Source: Marinobacter arenosus
GTDB taxonomy: Bacteria; Pseudomonadota; Gammaproteobacteria; Pseudomonadales; Oleiphilaceae
Direction: 5' to 3'
DNA: 64,000 nucleotides
Assembly: GCF_019264345.1 (NCBI RefSeq)
Contig: NZ_JAHVAO010000001.1
Span: forward strand, 2,108,001 to 2,172,000
The translations under genes and the position numbers were made by a program. Shown piece after piece: positions 34,846 through 43,744 of this stretch. Within the stretch, counting starts at the first letter, position 1. Every line of letters starts with the position of its first letter. The notes under the pieces are model-generated. The model saw nothing but the letters and a program-made list of their open reading frames with translations. It did not search any database and was not told the DNA's origin.

Positions 34846-36360
34846 TCAGAGTCCCTGATAGCCCCGAACCAGTCCATCAACGTCGCCAATAACCTGCTCC
34901 AGCTGCCTCGCCATGGTCCGGGTCCGGTCTGCTTCGCGAACCACTTCGGAGTTCTGGTCGGCAACTCGCTGAACCCCTTCATGGATTTCCGATGATGCTG
35001 TCGCCTGTTCCTCAGCGGCCGCAGCAATCTGGCGGTTCATATCGCCCACATCGGCAATCGCCAGTTCAATACGACGAATGGCGTCTCCCGTCCTGCGAAC
35101 CGATTCGCTGGTCTCTGCGGACCGGGTCTGGCCTATCCCGATTGCGGCAAAGGTGGCTTCGGAAACGGATGCCAGATCCTCGATCGTAGTCCCGATTTCA
35201 CGGGTAAAATCCTGGGTCCGACGCGAGAGATTTCGGACTTCTTCGGCAACCACCGCGAATCCCCGACCGTGCTCCCCGGCGCGCGCCGCTTCAATCGCGG
35301 CGTTGAGCGCAAGCAGGTTGGTCTGATCGGAGATGTCGTTGATGGACGCAACGAAGGCGCCGATGGATTTCACCTTCTCGACCAGCTCCGTCACCATCCG
35401 GGACGAATCTTCCAAGGCGGCGTGAGTGGCGTCCGTCAGCTGCACCGCCTGCTCAACATTGCCCCGCCCTTCCAGCGCCGCTTCCGACGCCCGACTGGCC
35501 GATTCCGAGGCCGCCTGGGCACTCTGCGCCACTTCGTGGGTGGTGGCCGTCATCTGGTTGGTGGCCGTCGCCGCTTGATCCGTCTGTCGATGCTGCTCTT
35601 CCACGATGCGACTGGTGTGGTCGCTGACACCCGTCAACTCGTCGGCGCTCTCGCGCAGTCGCCCCGACAACTCTCTGACCTGGGCAATCAGGCCCGCGAA
35701 CTGGTCCATCATGTCGTTGAAGTAACGAGCCGTCAGGACATCACCGGTCCCGTCCAAACGGCCGCTGAGGTCCTGGTGCGCGCCGAAATCCCGAACCACG
35801 CCAATAATCTGTAATGCCTGGTTCCGCTCCATCGCCATTCTCAGCGCAAAGAACACCAGAATGGCAGCCTCGAAGACTACAAACACCGCGTGCAGGAATG
35901 CCATGCCGTAGGTTGCCTCGTGGTTGAAGAGCATCACGGGCATGTCTCCGAGCGTTACCCCGGACTGCTGAAGAGCCGTAAGCAAGAGATGGTGAGCCGC
36001 AATGACGCCGGCCCCGGCAACCACCGGCAACCAATCGCGGTAGACGATGACCAGCGCCAGAGCGGCAAATATATGAAAATGCATCTCCACCCGACCCAAC
36101 TGGCTCTGAATCATGATCGCCGACCACGCCATCAGGCACACCGCAAAAAACACGGAGCAGGCCCGTTGCCCCCGAAACAGCAAATAACCGCCGCTGACAA
36201 TGACTCCCAGGAACAATGGCATCAGCAACGCGAACCCGCCGGTGTCGAATTCCAGAGGAATCAGGAAAGCAACCACAGGAACGTGGGCGAGCAGGATCAA
36301 AAACAGGTAACGATCGCTACGCAGCCGTTCCTGACGGGCATAACTGATGGATTCGGACAT
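34846..36360 (-). CDS. Methyl-accepting chemotaxis protein with six-helix His-containing membrane sensor
   Basis: 504 residues from the ATG at 36360 (GAGG ribosome site). The N-terminal 170 residues are about six membrane helices with almost no periplasmic loop. They carry histidines in VEMHFHIF (94, 96), AAHHLLL (123, 124), LFNHEA (147) and FLHAVF (157). I recall a similar His-bearing membrane module in other bacterial sensor proteins, but cannot name a Pfam. The cytoplasmic part is a standard receptor signalling domain with the hairpin tip [16 protein letters not shown] around residue 380. It should report to CheA via CheW. The 259 bases between its stop and acnA contain no convincing gene. 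Confidence 0.88.
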   Translation of the reverse strand: MSESISYARQERLRSDRYLFLILLAHVPVVAFLIPLEFDTGGFALLMPLFLGVIVSGGYLLFRGQRACSVFFAVCLMAWSAIMIQSQLGRVEMHFHIFAALALVIVYRDWLPVVAGAGVIAAHHLLLTALQQSGVTLGDMPVMLFNHEATYGMAFLHAVFVVFEAAILVFFALRMAMERNQALQIIGVVRDFGAHQDLSGRLDGTGDVLTARYFNDMMDQFAGLIAQVRELSGRLRESADELTGVSDHTSRIVEEQHRQTDQAATATNQMTATTHEVAQSAQAASESASRASEAALEGRGNVEQAVQLTDATHAALEDSSRMVTELVEKVKSIGAFVASINDISDQTNLLALNAAIEAARAGEHGRGFAVVAEEVRNLSRRTQDFTREIGTTIEDLASVSEATFAAIGIGQTRSAETSESVRRTGDAIRRIELAIADVGDMNRQIAAAAEEQATASSEIHEGVQRVADQNSEVVREADRTRTMARQLEQVIGDVDGLVRGYQGL

Positions 36361-36530
36361 GCTGCACAACCTCGAATGCAAATCGGCAGGTGTTGTGAGT
36401 CCGTTCACCAACCAGCACAGAGCGTTTTGTTAACGTTGAATTCCCGTGCTGATATACGGTCGTCAAAAACGACAGATCAGACAATGATGTAAATTAAAGT
36501 AACCATTCGACCACTTTGCCGGCAACGCGG

Positions 36531-38354
36531 TTACATCTGCCGTTCTCCGTAGAGCTGGGCATAAAGGCCTTCGCGCTGGATCAGCTCGTCGTGGTGGCCT
36601 TCCTCGATGATCCGGCCATCTTCAAACACGCAAGCACGATCGGCCTGTTTCACCGCACTCAGGCGATGCGCAATGATCAGGGTGGTGCGCTGGCGCAGGA
36701 AGGCTTCCAGGTCCCGGTGCAGCTGGAACTCGGTCTCGGCATCCAGAGCCGACGTGGCCTCGTCGAGGATGACCACCGACGGATTCGCCAGGATCATCCG
36801 GGCGATCGCCAATCGTTGCCGCTGGCCGCCAGACAGGCGAACGCCCTGGCGCCCGATCATGGTATTGAGCTGGTCGGGCATCATCGCCACGGTTTTATCC
36901 AGTTGGGCGATGCGCAGGGCCTCCCAGAGCTCGGACTCGGGCTTGTCACGCCCCAACGTCAGGTTCTGGCGCACGGTGTCATTGAACAGTGCCGGATGCT
37001 GCAGCACGGTGGCCACGTGCTCCCGCAGGCAGGGCAGCCCGATGCGCTGGACCGGCACGCCGTCGATCAGGACCTCGCCCTGCTGGGGCGTATACATGCC
37101 AAGGATGACCTGCACCAGCGTGGATTTGCCACCGCCACTGGCGCCCACCACCGCCACTTTCTCACCCGGTTTCAGGTCAAGGTTGATGCCCCTGAGGACC
37201 GGTTCGTCGTCGTAACTGAAGTGAACGTCCCTGAGGGTCAGGCCCACTGTGTGCCGACCCCGGAACGGGTTCTCCAATGCCGGGTAACGCGGCTCCTCTT
37301 TCAGCTCCAGCAGTCGGTTGATCCGGCCCAGGGCGGCATTGGCGGCGAACCAGGCGTACTGCATGTTCAGCATTTCCTGAACCGGCGTCAGCATGAACCA
37401 CAGGTAGCCGAAAATGGCGAACATCATGCCGATGCTCAGATCACTGAACAGCACGGTAACCATCGCCGCCCCGCGAAAGACATCGACCCCGAACTGAAAC
37501 AGGGCAAAGCTGGCCCGGGAAGCGGCGTCGCTGCGCCACTCGAACTGAATGGCGTGATCCCGGACGGTACGGGCCCGGTCAATCAGCTGACGCAGGTAGT
37601 GCTTTTCCCGGTTGGCCGCGCGGAGCTGGTGAATGGCATCCAGGGTTTCGGTGAGATCGCCCTGAAACGTCTCATAGGCCGCATTCTCACGACGTTTGAG
37701 TTCCTTGACCCGTTTGCCGATCAGGATGGTGGCAAAGATCACCAGCGGGTTGAACAACAGAATGAGCAGCGCCAACTGCCAGTGCACCCACAGCAGCACC
37801 AGGGCCGTGCCGGTGACCGTCAGGCTGGCCACCAGGAACCGGCTGATGGTGGTGCCCAGGAACTGGTCCATGGTGTCCAGGTCGGTAATAAAGTGGCTGC
37901 TGATCCCGCCGGAGCCCCGGGTTTCGTATTCGGACATGGCCACCCGCTGAAGCCGGCCCAGCAATCGGGACCGGATCCGGAAGACCACGTCCTTGGAGAC
38001 CTTGGAGAATTCCCGGGACTGCAAGACATTGAAGAACAACGCAGACAGCCGCAATGCAAACGCCGACAGCACCATCAAGCCGATATAGACCACCGGCTGC
38101 TGCCAGGCCTCCGGCAGCAATCGGTTCATCACCGGCAACACCGGCCCCGCCTCCTCCAGCAGCACCTCATCCACCAGGACCGGCAACAGCAGGGGCACTG
38201 GCACGCTCATCACCGTCGCCATGATCGCCAGCAGGTTCGCCTTGACCAGGCGCGGCTTGTGCTTGAGCGCCAGCGCGAAGACATCGCGCCACTGATAGTG
38301 GCGCTGGGCGCTGTCGATATCGATGGAACGGCTACTGCGTGGTTGCTGGTCCAA
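36531..38354 (-). CDS. ABC exporter, fused permease and ATPase (MsbA-like)
   Basis: 607 residues: six transmembrane helices (about 35-320) and a C-terminal ATPase with Walker A VVGASGGGKST, Q-loop VLQHPALFND, signature LSGGQRQRLAIARM, Walker B VVILDEATSALD and H-loop IIAHRLS. This is a half-transporter of the MsbA/LmrA-like class that works as a homodimer or with another half; lipids, peptides or drugs are possible cargoes. Translation appears to start at TTG (38354), with GGAGGAG a few bases upstream. No adjacent exporter partner is seen. It is divergent from the zinc-finger membrane protein gene. Confidence 0.9.
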   Translation of the reverse strand: MDQQPRSSRSIDIDSAQRHYQWRDVFALALKHKPRLVKANLLAIMATVMSVPVPLLLPVLVDEVLLEEAGPVLPVMNRLLPEAWQQPVVYIGLMVLSAFALRLSALFFNVLQSREFSKVSKDVVFRIRSRLLGRLQRVAMSEYETRGSGGISSHFITDLDTMDQFLGTTISRFLVASLTVTGTALVLLWVHWQLALLILLFNPLVIFATILIGKRVKELKRRENAAYETFQGDLTETLDAIHQLRAANREKHYLRQLIDRARTVRDHAIQFEWRSDAASRASFALFQFGVDVFRGAAMVTVLFSDLSIGMMFAIFGYLWFMLTPVQEMLNMQYAWFAANAALGRINRLLELKEEPRYPALENPFRGRHTVGLTLRDVHFSYDDEPVLRGINLDLKPGEKVAVVGASGGGKSTLVQVILGMYTPQQGEVLIDGVPVQRIGLPCLREHVATVLQHPALFNDTVRQNLTLGRDKPESELWEALRIAQLDKTVAMMPDQLNTMIGRQGVRLSGGQRQRLAIARMILANPSVVILDEATSALDAETEFQLHRDLEAFLRQRTTLIIAHRLSAVKQADRACVFEDGRIIEEGHHDELIQREGLYAQLYGERQM

Positions 38355-38500
38355 GACTCCTCCGGTTTCACTGCCTGCCCTGACCCATACGTGCGGGCTC
38401 TGACAATAGTCTACCTGTTAACCGGTTTGCTGCGATCGCCCATGACATCTGTCATCATTGGCCCTCGATCTATTCTGACGGACCAGGACGAAGGCCAACC

Positions 38501-39955
38501 GTGAAACACGATTGTGATTACCACCCGGGCGCTCCGGCCAAATGGCACTGTGGCGAGTGCCAGATCCATTACTGCAGCCGCTGCATGCCGGATGCCGACA
38601 CCCGGCACCGACGGGCCCTGTGCCCCCAGTGCAGCAAAGCGATGCGATATCTGGGCGCGGCCACCGAAGTGGTGCCATTCTGGAACCGCGTCGGCGCGTT
38701 TTTCCGCTACCCGTTCCACAGCGATCCACTGATCGTCATTGCCATTTGTACCCTGGTACCCGTGGTCGCCCCGGCCAACCTGATTGGCATCCTGATCTGG
38801 CTGGTGCTGGCCCTCGCCCTGTTCAAGTATACCTACGCAGTGATCAATCATACCGCCGAAGGCCATCTGAAACCGCCACCGGTATCGGTCGCGTTTTCCG
38901 GCAGCGGCTTCGACATTGTCATCCTGCAATTGCTGGTGTTTGTCCTGATGGGTGGGCTCGTGGCGGCGGCGGGCATGCTCGGTGGCCCGCTGCTGATGAT
39001 GCTCGCCCTCGCCTTCGTGGTGCTCGCCATGCCGGCGAGTATCATGGTGCTGGCCATGGAGCGTTCCGTGGGTGCGGCCGTCAACCCGATGAACCTGGCC
39101 ATGCTCATTTCCCGGATCGGCAGCCCCTATTTTCTGCTCTACGGTTACCTGATCCTGCTGACCCTGGCCTCGGGCGCGGCCCAGGATTTCGCCGTCAATC
39201 ATTTCCCGTTCTGGGTCTCGCAGCCGGTGGCCGGCTTCCTGAACAGTACCTTTACCCTCATCCTGTTCCACATGCTCGGGTACCTGCTGTTCCAGTACCA
39301 GGAAGAGCTCGGATTCGCCTCGGATCTCCAGGACGGCCCCGGGGAACAGGACACTCACGAGCGCGACCGCAGCGCCCGTTTCGACGCCGACATCGATATG
39401 AACCTGAAGGACGGCAACTACGATCGGGTTCAGTCCATGCTCAAAGAGGCGCTCAAGCGTGACCGGGACAACGCCCTTCGCATCGGCCAGCTGTATCAGC
39501 TGCTGACCGCCCGTAACGACCTGAACGAGCTCTATCGTTACCACCCCAGAATCCTGGGCTGGCTGGCCGACCGCAATGACGGCGACGCCATGGCAGCCAT
39601 GCTGGCGTCACTGTACGCCGCCGAACCCCAGTTCCGTCTGGAGGATCCGGAGCTGACCGTGCGGTGCGCCCGAGCCCTCTACCATCGCGGCCAGTTCAAG
39701 CCGGCGCTGAAACTGCTTCAGGATTTCCACAAGCGCTTCCCGGACAGCGACCAACTGGCACCGGCCTACCTGCTGGTGGCCCAGACACTGGCAAACGGAC
39801 TGAATCAGTGGGAGAAAGCGACCGCGTTCCTGACCTTTATCCAGAAACGCTGCGTGAACCATCCGCTGCACGAACAGATCGCGACCTACCTGGCGCAGGC
39901 CGAGAAACGCGAGCCGCTTAAAGGACCTAAAGCGACCTTCGCAGTGAACGACTGA
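38501..39955 (+). CDS. Membrane protein with B-box-like zinc finger and C-terminal helical repeats
   Basis: 484 residues from a GTG start preceded by AAGG. Residues 1-45 hold a zinc-binding pattern resembling a bacterial B-box: C..H (CDYH), C..C (CGEC), C..C (CSRC), H (RH) and C..C (CPQC). About five to six membrane helices follow (about 75-270; includes a DUF4013-like arrangement). The soluble C-terminus (about 295-484) is alpha-helical with TPR-like repeats (LKEALKRDRDNALRIGQLYQL, split by RARYHRGQFKPALKLLQDF-like units). Function unknown; the combination suggests an inner-membrane scaffold. It converges with the rhomboid gene, whose product also ends in TPR-like helices. Confidence 0.75.
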   Translation: MKHDCDYHPGAPAKWHCGECQIHYCSRCMPDADTRHRRALCPQCSKAMRYLGAATEVVPFWNRVGAFFRYPFHSDPLIVIAICTLVPVVAPANLIGILIWLVLALALFKYTYAVINHTAEGHLKPPPVSVAFSGSGFDIVILQLLVFVLMGGLVAAAGMLGGPLLMMLALAFVVLAMPASIMVLAMERSVGAAVNPMNLAMLISRIGSPYFLLYGYLILLTLASGAAQDFAVNHFPFWVSQPVAGFLNSTFTLILFHMLGYLLFQYQEELGFASDLQDGPGEQDTHERDRSARFDADIDMNLKDGNYDRVQSMLKEALKRDRDNALRIGQLYQLLTARNDLNELYRYHPRILGWLADRNDGDAMAAMLASLYAAEPQFRLEDPELTVRCARALYHRGQFKPALKLLQDFHKRFPDSDQLAPAYLLVAQTLANGLNQWEKATAFLTFIQKRCVNHPLHEQIATYLAQAEKREPLKGPKATFAVND

Positions 39956-39985
39956 GGCACGTGGACGAGGCCTCGTCCACGTGCC
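39956..39985. terminator. Perfect 30-base palindrome between convergent genes
   Basis: Bases 39956-39970 are followed directly by their exact inverted complement at 39971-39985, with no loop spacer. It fills the 37-base gap between the stops of the zinc-finger protein and the rhomboid gene. It most likely serves as a shared hairpin terminator, although no T tract is present on either side. Confidence 0.6.
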
Positions 39986-39992
39986 CTGCCCG

Positions 39993-41438
39993 CTAGCCCT
40001 GAAGCAACTGCCGGTAATGCCGGGCCTTGGGCGCCATCTGGCGTTTCTCGAACTCTTCCACCAGCAGCCGGCAAGCCTCGGTGGTGAGCAGCTCCTCGCC
40101 GGTACCGCGCAGGCGTTCAAACGCCTTCTCGGCGGCCTTCAGGTCCTGCTGCTTGAGGCTGGTAAACAGAACCCGGTTGTGGTCTTCGGCGCTCAGGGGC
40201 TGGTGCCTTTCGCCCTTGCCCAGGTATTCCTGCCAGATCTCGATCATCTGTTCCGGCTGCCGGCGCACCATCGCGTCATTCATCAACTCGCGGGTACGGT
40301 CCCGGTACTCCGGCAGATCCGGCCGAAGTTTGGCCAGTCGGTACAGGTGCTCCAGCAGAATCGGCCGATCCGGGTAGTGCTCACGCAGCGCCTCGAACTG
40401 GCGCCGCGCCAGCTCGAACTCCATTCGGCCGAGACTCGCCATGGCCTGGGCGTAGCTGTTGGTGAACCGGGCATCCTGTTCCTCGGCTTCCGGTTCAAAA
40501 AACTCTTCGCGCACCTGCAACCAGCTGCGCCCCAGCATCCAGACCAGCCCCGCCCCGGCCACCAGGCCACCGGCGTGAGCCATGTAGGCTATCCCGGTTG
40601 CCCCGGCGAACCAGTAATCGTAGATCTCCTTGCCCAGCCAGACCGGCAGCATCGCCAGCGCCGGTGCCCGAAAATAGTTGAAATAGACCCCGAGAAAGTA
40701 GAAGAACCGGATTTTCTGCAGGCCGTAGATGGCCACGTACATCCCCATCAGCCCGGAGATCGAACCGGACGCGCCCACCAGCGGCACCGGACTGCCGGAG
40801 GAAAAGGCGGTAAAGACAAGACCAGACAGGGCCCCGCACAGCAGATAGGCGACCAGATAGCGGGCCGCCCCCAGGGCTTTTTCAACGGTGAACCCGAGCA
40901 GGAACAGGAACACCAGGTTACCGATGATGTGCCCCCAGCCGCCGTGCAGAAACTGGTAGGTGATCAACGTGTACAGGGACAGTTCCGACGGCACCAGTCC
41001 GAGCTCAAACGTGCTCAGCCGTTGGATAAACGCCTCCTCGATGGGTGTCCGTTGCTCGTTCCAGCGAGCCCGGTCCCCGGCGGCCCAGATGACCGCCTGG
41101 TTTTCCTGCAGATACTGGTAGAACTCCCGGTCCATCAACAGGTTGACGGCCACCCAGAACTGCTCATCCTCGGCGCGCAATTCCTGGAACTGCTGCAGCT
41201 CGTGAATCCGGTCCTGGGCACCTTCGAACCGGATCTGGCGTTGCAGGTAGTCCTCGTAGGCGGGTGCCTCGAGTGACTGAAGGTCGGATTCGAGGTATTG
41301 GGACACCGCCTGTTCAAGCTTCTGGCTGTCGCCGCCCTGATAAAACAGGAAAACCAACAGGCAGGCCAGCATCAGACCCAGCGTGACCAGGGGCGGACGC
41401 TTCCAGTTAACGGCGTTTTCAGCGGGGATAATCAGCAT
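39993..41438 (-). CDS. Rhomboid-family intramembrane serine protease with long N- and C-terminal soluble parts
   Basis: 481 residues. One helix at the N-terminus (LVTLGLMLACLLVFLFY, about 19-35), then a soluble region to about residue 160, then a six-helix rhomboid core. Catalytic elements are visible: Ser in GASGSISGLMGMY and His in AYMAHAGGLVAGAG; the L1-loop-like WGHIIGNLVFL (with H, N) is also present. Residues about 300-481 are TPR-like helices (ARRQFEALREHYP). It should cleave membrane protein substrates within or near the membrane. Substrates cannot be predicted. The size is well above the minimal E. coli GlpG (276 residues). Confidence 0.85.
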   Translation of the reverse strand: MLIIPAENAVNWKRPPLVTLGLMLACLLVFLFYQGGDSQKLEQAVSQYLESDLQSLEAPAYEDYLQRQIRFEGAQDRIHELQQFQELRAEDEQFWVAVNLLMDREFYQYLQENQAVIWAAGDRARWNEQRTPIEEAFIQRLSTFELGLVPSELSLYTLITYQFLHGGWGHIIGNLVFLFLLGFTVEKALGAARYLVAYLLCGALSGLVFTAFSSGSPVPLVGASGSISGLMGMYVAIYGLQKIRFFYFLGVYFNYFRAPALAMLPVWLGKEIYDYWFAGATGIAYMAHAGGLVAGAGLVWMLGRSWLQVREEFFEPEAEEQDARFTNSYAQAMASLGRMEFELARRQFEALREHYPDRPILLEHLYRLAKLRPDLPEYRDRTRELMNDAMVRRQPEQMIEIWQEYLGKGERHQPLSAEDHNRVLFTSLKQQDLKAAEKAFERLRGTGEELLTTEACRLLVEEFEKRQMAPKARHYRQLLQG

Positions 41439-41741
41439 GGGCGGTCACAATTCATCACAATCTGTCCCTGAAAACCTGCTTTTTACCACAGTAAGGCCCT
41501 CTTTTCGCGCTCAAATAGTATCCGGCGTCAAGGCAAAGCCGATGCAAGCCCGGAAATGTGTCCGGTTCGATGGTTTCCTGATTTCCCTGTCACGGAAGGG
41601 TCACAGAAATGCCATTTAATCGGGCCATCAGGGAGCGGACATGCCTTATCGACCATTCGCCAATTGCCGTTATTCCCATGCCAGACAATATTGAATGGGA
41701 ATAACAAGAAAAACCGGATACTGGAATCAAGGATACTGCCA
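41439..41741. other. Intergenic region between rhomboid and small OmpA-domain gene
   Basis: A 303-base gap between divergently transcribed genes with no convincing coding sequence; short frames crossing it are not family-like. It is more AT-rich than its neighbours and should hold both promoters. The only clear structure is the 11-base inverted repeat at 41669-41705. Confidence 0.5.
41669..41705. promoter_or_regulatory. 11-base inverted repeat upstream of the small OmpA-domain gene
   Basis: GTTATTCCCAT (41669-41679) and ATGGGAATAAC (41695-41705) are perfect inverted complements separated by 15 bases. They end 36 bases before the start codon at 41742. No T tract follows, so an operator or an mRNA leader hairpin is more likely than a terminator. 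No matching copy was noticed elsewhere in the window. Confidence 0.55.
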
Positions 41742-42188
41742 ATGACCGTACTCGTTTTGGACAACCCGGATCTCATTGCCAAGGCCGCCCTGGCGTCCGG
41801 ATTCGCCTCGGCCGCTCTGGCCACCGAAGCCAAACGCCCTCACCGGTTAAAATTTCACTTTGGCTTCAACAAGCATGCGCTGGACGCTGCCGATAACGCC
41901 ATGCTCCAACAACACGCCGTCTATCTCACACAGCACCCCAACGCCCGGCTTCGGATACACGGTCATTCCGACAATTTCGGGACTGAGGACTACAACCAGT
42001 TCCTGTCCCGACTCAGGGCCAACGCGGTGGCCCGCCTGCTGGTGCAGGAAGGCGTGCAGGAGCGCCAGCTGATTCTGACGGGATGGGGGTCGAGCCGGCC
42101 GCTGGCCACACCGGAGGATCACGCAGCGAACCGTCGGGTCGAACTGGAATACCTGACCCAGGAACTGCCCCAGGCTATGCAGGGCTGA
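41742..42188 (+). CDS. Small OmpA-domain protein without a clear signal peptide
   Basis: 148 residues from the ATG at 41742, with AAGGA upstream. Residues about 35-140 are an OmpA C-terminal peptidoglycan-binding domain: FHFGFNKHALDAADNAML, RLRIHGHSDNFGTEDYNQFL and HAANRRVELEYL, with the usual H.D and NRRVE signatures. The N-terminal 30 residues (TVLVLDNPDLIAKAALASGF...) lack a basic start and long hydrophobic core, so export is uncertain. A dedicated-sortase OmpA family (PdsO) exists in bacteria carrying PdsR/PdsS; this gene lies 1.6 kb from the sortase gene and could be a shortened relative, which is inference. It ends at a strong bidirectional terminator. Confidence 0.8.
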   Translation: MTVLVLDNPDLIAKAALASGFASAALATEAKRPHRLKFHFGFNKHALDAADNAMLQQHAVYLTQHPNARLRIHGHSDNFGTEDYNQFLSRLRANAVARLLVQEGVQERQLILTGWGSSRPLATPEDHAANRRVELEYLTQELPQAMQG

Positions 42189-42203
42189 GCACAACATCGC
42201 CAC

Positions 42204-42230
42204 AAAAAAGGGGCCAGATGGCCCCTTTTT
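42204..42230. terminator. Bidirectional rho-independent terminator
   Basis: Stem GGGGCC/GGCCCC with loop AGAT, preceded by six A and followed by five T, so it works on both strands. It separates the small OmpA-domain gene (plus) from the MAPEG gene (minus). Confidence 0.88.
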
Positions 42231-42243
42231 ACTGCGCCCGGTT

Positions 42244-42648
42244 CTAGCCGGCGTACACCTGCCAGACATTCCAGAGCAGCAGCATGGCGGTCGCAAGAAT
42301 CGCCAGCCAGGTCATGACAATACCGATCATGCGGGCCCAATGGGTTCCGCCCCGGCCATTGACCATGCCCCAGGCATGCAACACGCGCCCCACCACCAGC
42401 GTCATGCCACTCCAGTACACGAGGCCCGATGGAACGCCGTTGAGCTCGGCAATCGCCAGCATCAGAAGAGCAATGGGAGCGTATTCCACCAGGTTCGCGT
42501 GGGCCCGGACTGCCGCCTCGAAGTCGCGATCTTCGGTGACGCCCATGCCCTTCTTGTACTTGAGACGGAACCTCACCACCTGGCCCGACAGCACCAGCAA
42601 AAGCAGGCCGATGACCGCGGCAAACACTCCGGTTACGGGTACGATCAT
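42244..42648 (-). CDS. MAPEG-family membrane protein
   Basis: 134 residues with four hydrophobic helices. The segment FEAAVRAHANLVEYAPIALL, with its E..R.H.N..E pattern, is the hallmark of MAPEG proteins (membrane-associated enzymes of eicosanoid and glutathione metabolism). In bacteria, members have glutathione transferase or peroxidase-type activity or are uncharacterised. It lies two bases after the GlsB/YeaQ-like gene on the same strand, so they are co-transcribed. Confidence 0.87.
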   Translation of the reverse strand: MIVPVTGVFAAVIGLLLLVLSGQVVRFRLKYKKGMGVTEDRDFEAAVRAHANLVEYAPIALLMLAIAELNGVPSGLVYWSGMTLVVGRVLHAWGMVNGRGGTHWARMIGIVMTWLAILATAMLLLWNVWQVYAG

Positions 42649-42650
42649 GC

Positions 42651-42893
42651 TCAGCCCTTCTTGATCTTGCTAACGATGGCAAGCAGGAGCACCGCACCGA
42701 CGGTCGCCGTCACCAACTCACCCACCGCGCCCTGGGCCATCAGGCCGAGCAGACGGAAGAGAAACCCGCCGATGACAGAGCCGACAATACCGATACCAAT
42801 ATTGGCCAGCACACCAAAACCGCGGCCTTTCATGATCAGTCCGGCCAGCCAGCCGGCGACACCACCGATTATCAGAAACAGAATCAGATTCAT
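42651..42893 (-). CDS. GlsB/YeaQ/YmgE-family small membrane protein
   Basis: 80 residues from the ATG at 42893, with a GGGAGG ribosome site. Nearly all hydrophobic, with GGVAGWLAGLIMKGRGFGVL followed by NIGIGIVGSVIGGFL, the repeated small-residue pattern of the transglycosylase-associated/GlsB family. In relatives these proteins are stress-induced inner-membrane proteins of unknown mechanism. Paired with the MAPEG gene two bases downstream. Confidence 0.88.
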   Translation of the reverse strand: MNLILFLIIGGVAGWLAGLIMKGRGFGVLANIGIGIVGSVIGGFLFRLLGLMAQGAVGELVTATVGAVLLLAIVSKIKKG

Positions 42894-42997
42894 TGCTTGC
42901 GCCTCCCTGAAGGTCATCGAACAACGTGTTCAGATCCGCCAAGACTGCCCTGTTTCTTCTGGTGCTTCAAGAACTTCCCGTCGAACCCGGCGCGTAC

Positions 42998-43696
42998 CTA
43001 CAACTCGGCGATGGTCTCGGCCATTTGGCTGTAGCAACGGACCATCAGCTCGGGGATGTCCTCCGTTGTCATACCCGCGGTCTCGATCGGCGGCAAAATA
43101 CGGACGGGAACCGGCTCCCGGCGACCGCCCCAGCCCAGGGTCTTGTCCTCATACTGCCGGGCACAGACCATGGTAATCGGAGCGCCGGAGGCAATCGCGG
43201 CGTGGAAGGCACCTTTCTTGAACTTCTGGAGCCCACGGCCCTGGCTGCGGGTGCCCTCGGGAAACACCCAGAGGCTCTTATGGTCCTCGCTAATGGCGGC
43301 GCTGGTGGCCTGCATGATGGCGATGGCCTTGTGGGAGCGGGCGCGATTCAGAATGACGTTACCGCCGAGCCAGAACACCTGGCCAAAGAAGGGAATCCAG
43401 ATCAGCGAGGATTTGCCGACCGTGACGGTGCGGGGGGGCAGCAGGTCCCCGAAAACGAACAGGTCGTCGTTGTGCTGGTGGTTGGCGATCACCACCGTCG
43501 GGCGGTCGGTGGGCAGATGTTCAAGACCATGGAGGGGGCGCTCCATCCCCAGCAGCGCACGCCCCACCCGGGCCACCGCCGAACCGAGCAGCCGATTGTT
43601 GTCCGGGTTGAACGGCCGGGCCATGTAGAGCACCAGTGCAAACAGGCAGATAACCGGTACGCTCACCCAGGCCAGGAATTTTCTCAAAGCACCCAT
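42998..43696 (-). CDS. PlsC-like lysophospholipid acyltransferase
   Basis: 232 residues from the ATG at 43696; a GTG at 43729 would add 11 residues and neither has a strong ribosome site. A membrane helix (about 10-27) precedes the acyltransferase domain. Family motifs are present: HQHNDDLF, the HX4D catalytic block in a form with NHQHNDD; PFFGQVFWLGGNVILNR; and FPEGTRSQGRGLQKFKKGAF. It should acylate a lysophospholipid, most likely 1-acyl-glycerol-3-phosphate, at the inner membrane. Whether it is the main PlsC or an accessory one is unknown. It is the gene after the sortase on the minus strand, 48 bases away. Confidence 0.87.
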   Translation of the reverse strand: MGALRKFLAWVSVPVICLFALVLYMARPFNPDNNRLLGSAVARVGRALLGMERPLHGLEHLPTDRPTVVIANHQHNDDLFVFGDLLPPRTVTVGKSSLIWIPFFGQVFWLGGNVILNRARSHKAIAIMQATSAAISEDHKSLWVFPEGTRSQGRGLQKFKKGAFHAAIASGAPITMVCARQYEDKTLGWGGRREPVPVRILPPIETAGMTTEDIPELMVRCYSQMAETIAEL

Positions 43697-43744
43697 GTAG
43701 TACAACTCTGTCGCCGAATTTTGGCGCACAAGTGTACGCCAACG

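Noticed and set aside
34689-35027. A 112-residue open frame on the minus strand after the chemoreceptor
   Set aside because: Most of it lies in another frame of the chemoreceptor gene, it has no recognisable family and no ribosome site. A shorter version would be about 49 residues.
36516-38504. A 662-residue plus-strand frame opposite the ABC exporter
   Set aside because: Antisense shadow; the minus strand has the full set of ABC motifs.
41521-41580. Bases reminiscent of conserved parts of a c-di-GMP-I riboswitch (GGCAAA and GATGCAAGCC)
   Set aside because: The hairpin that should separate the two conserved segments is missing and the second stem does not form. A covariance-model search would decide.
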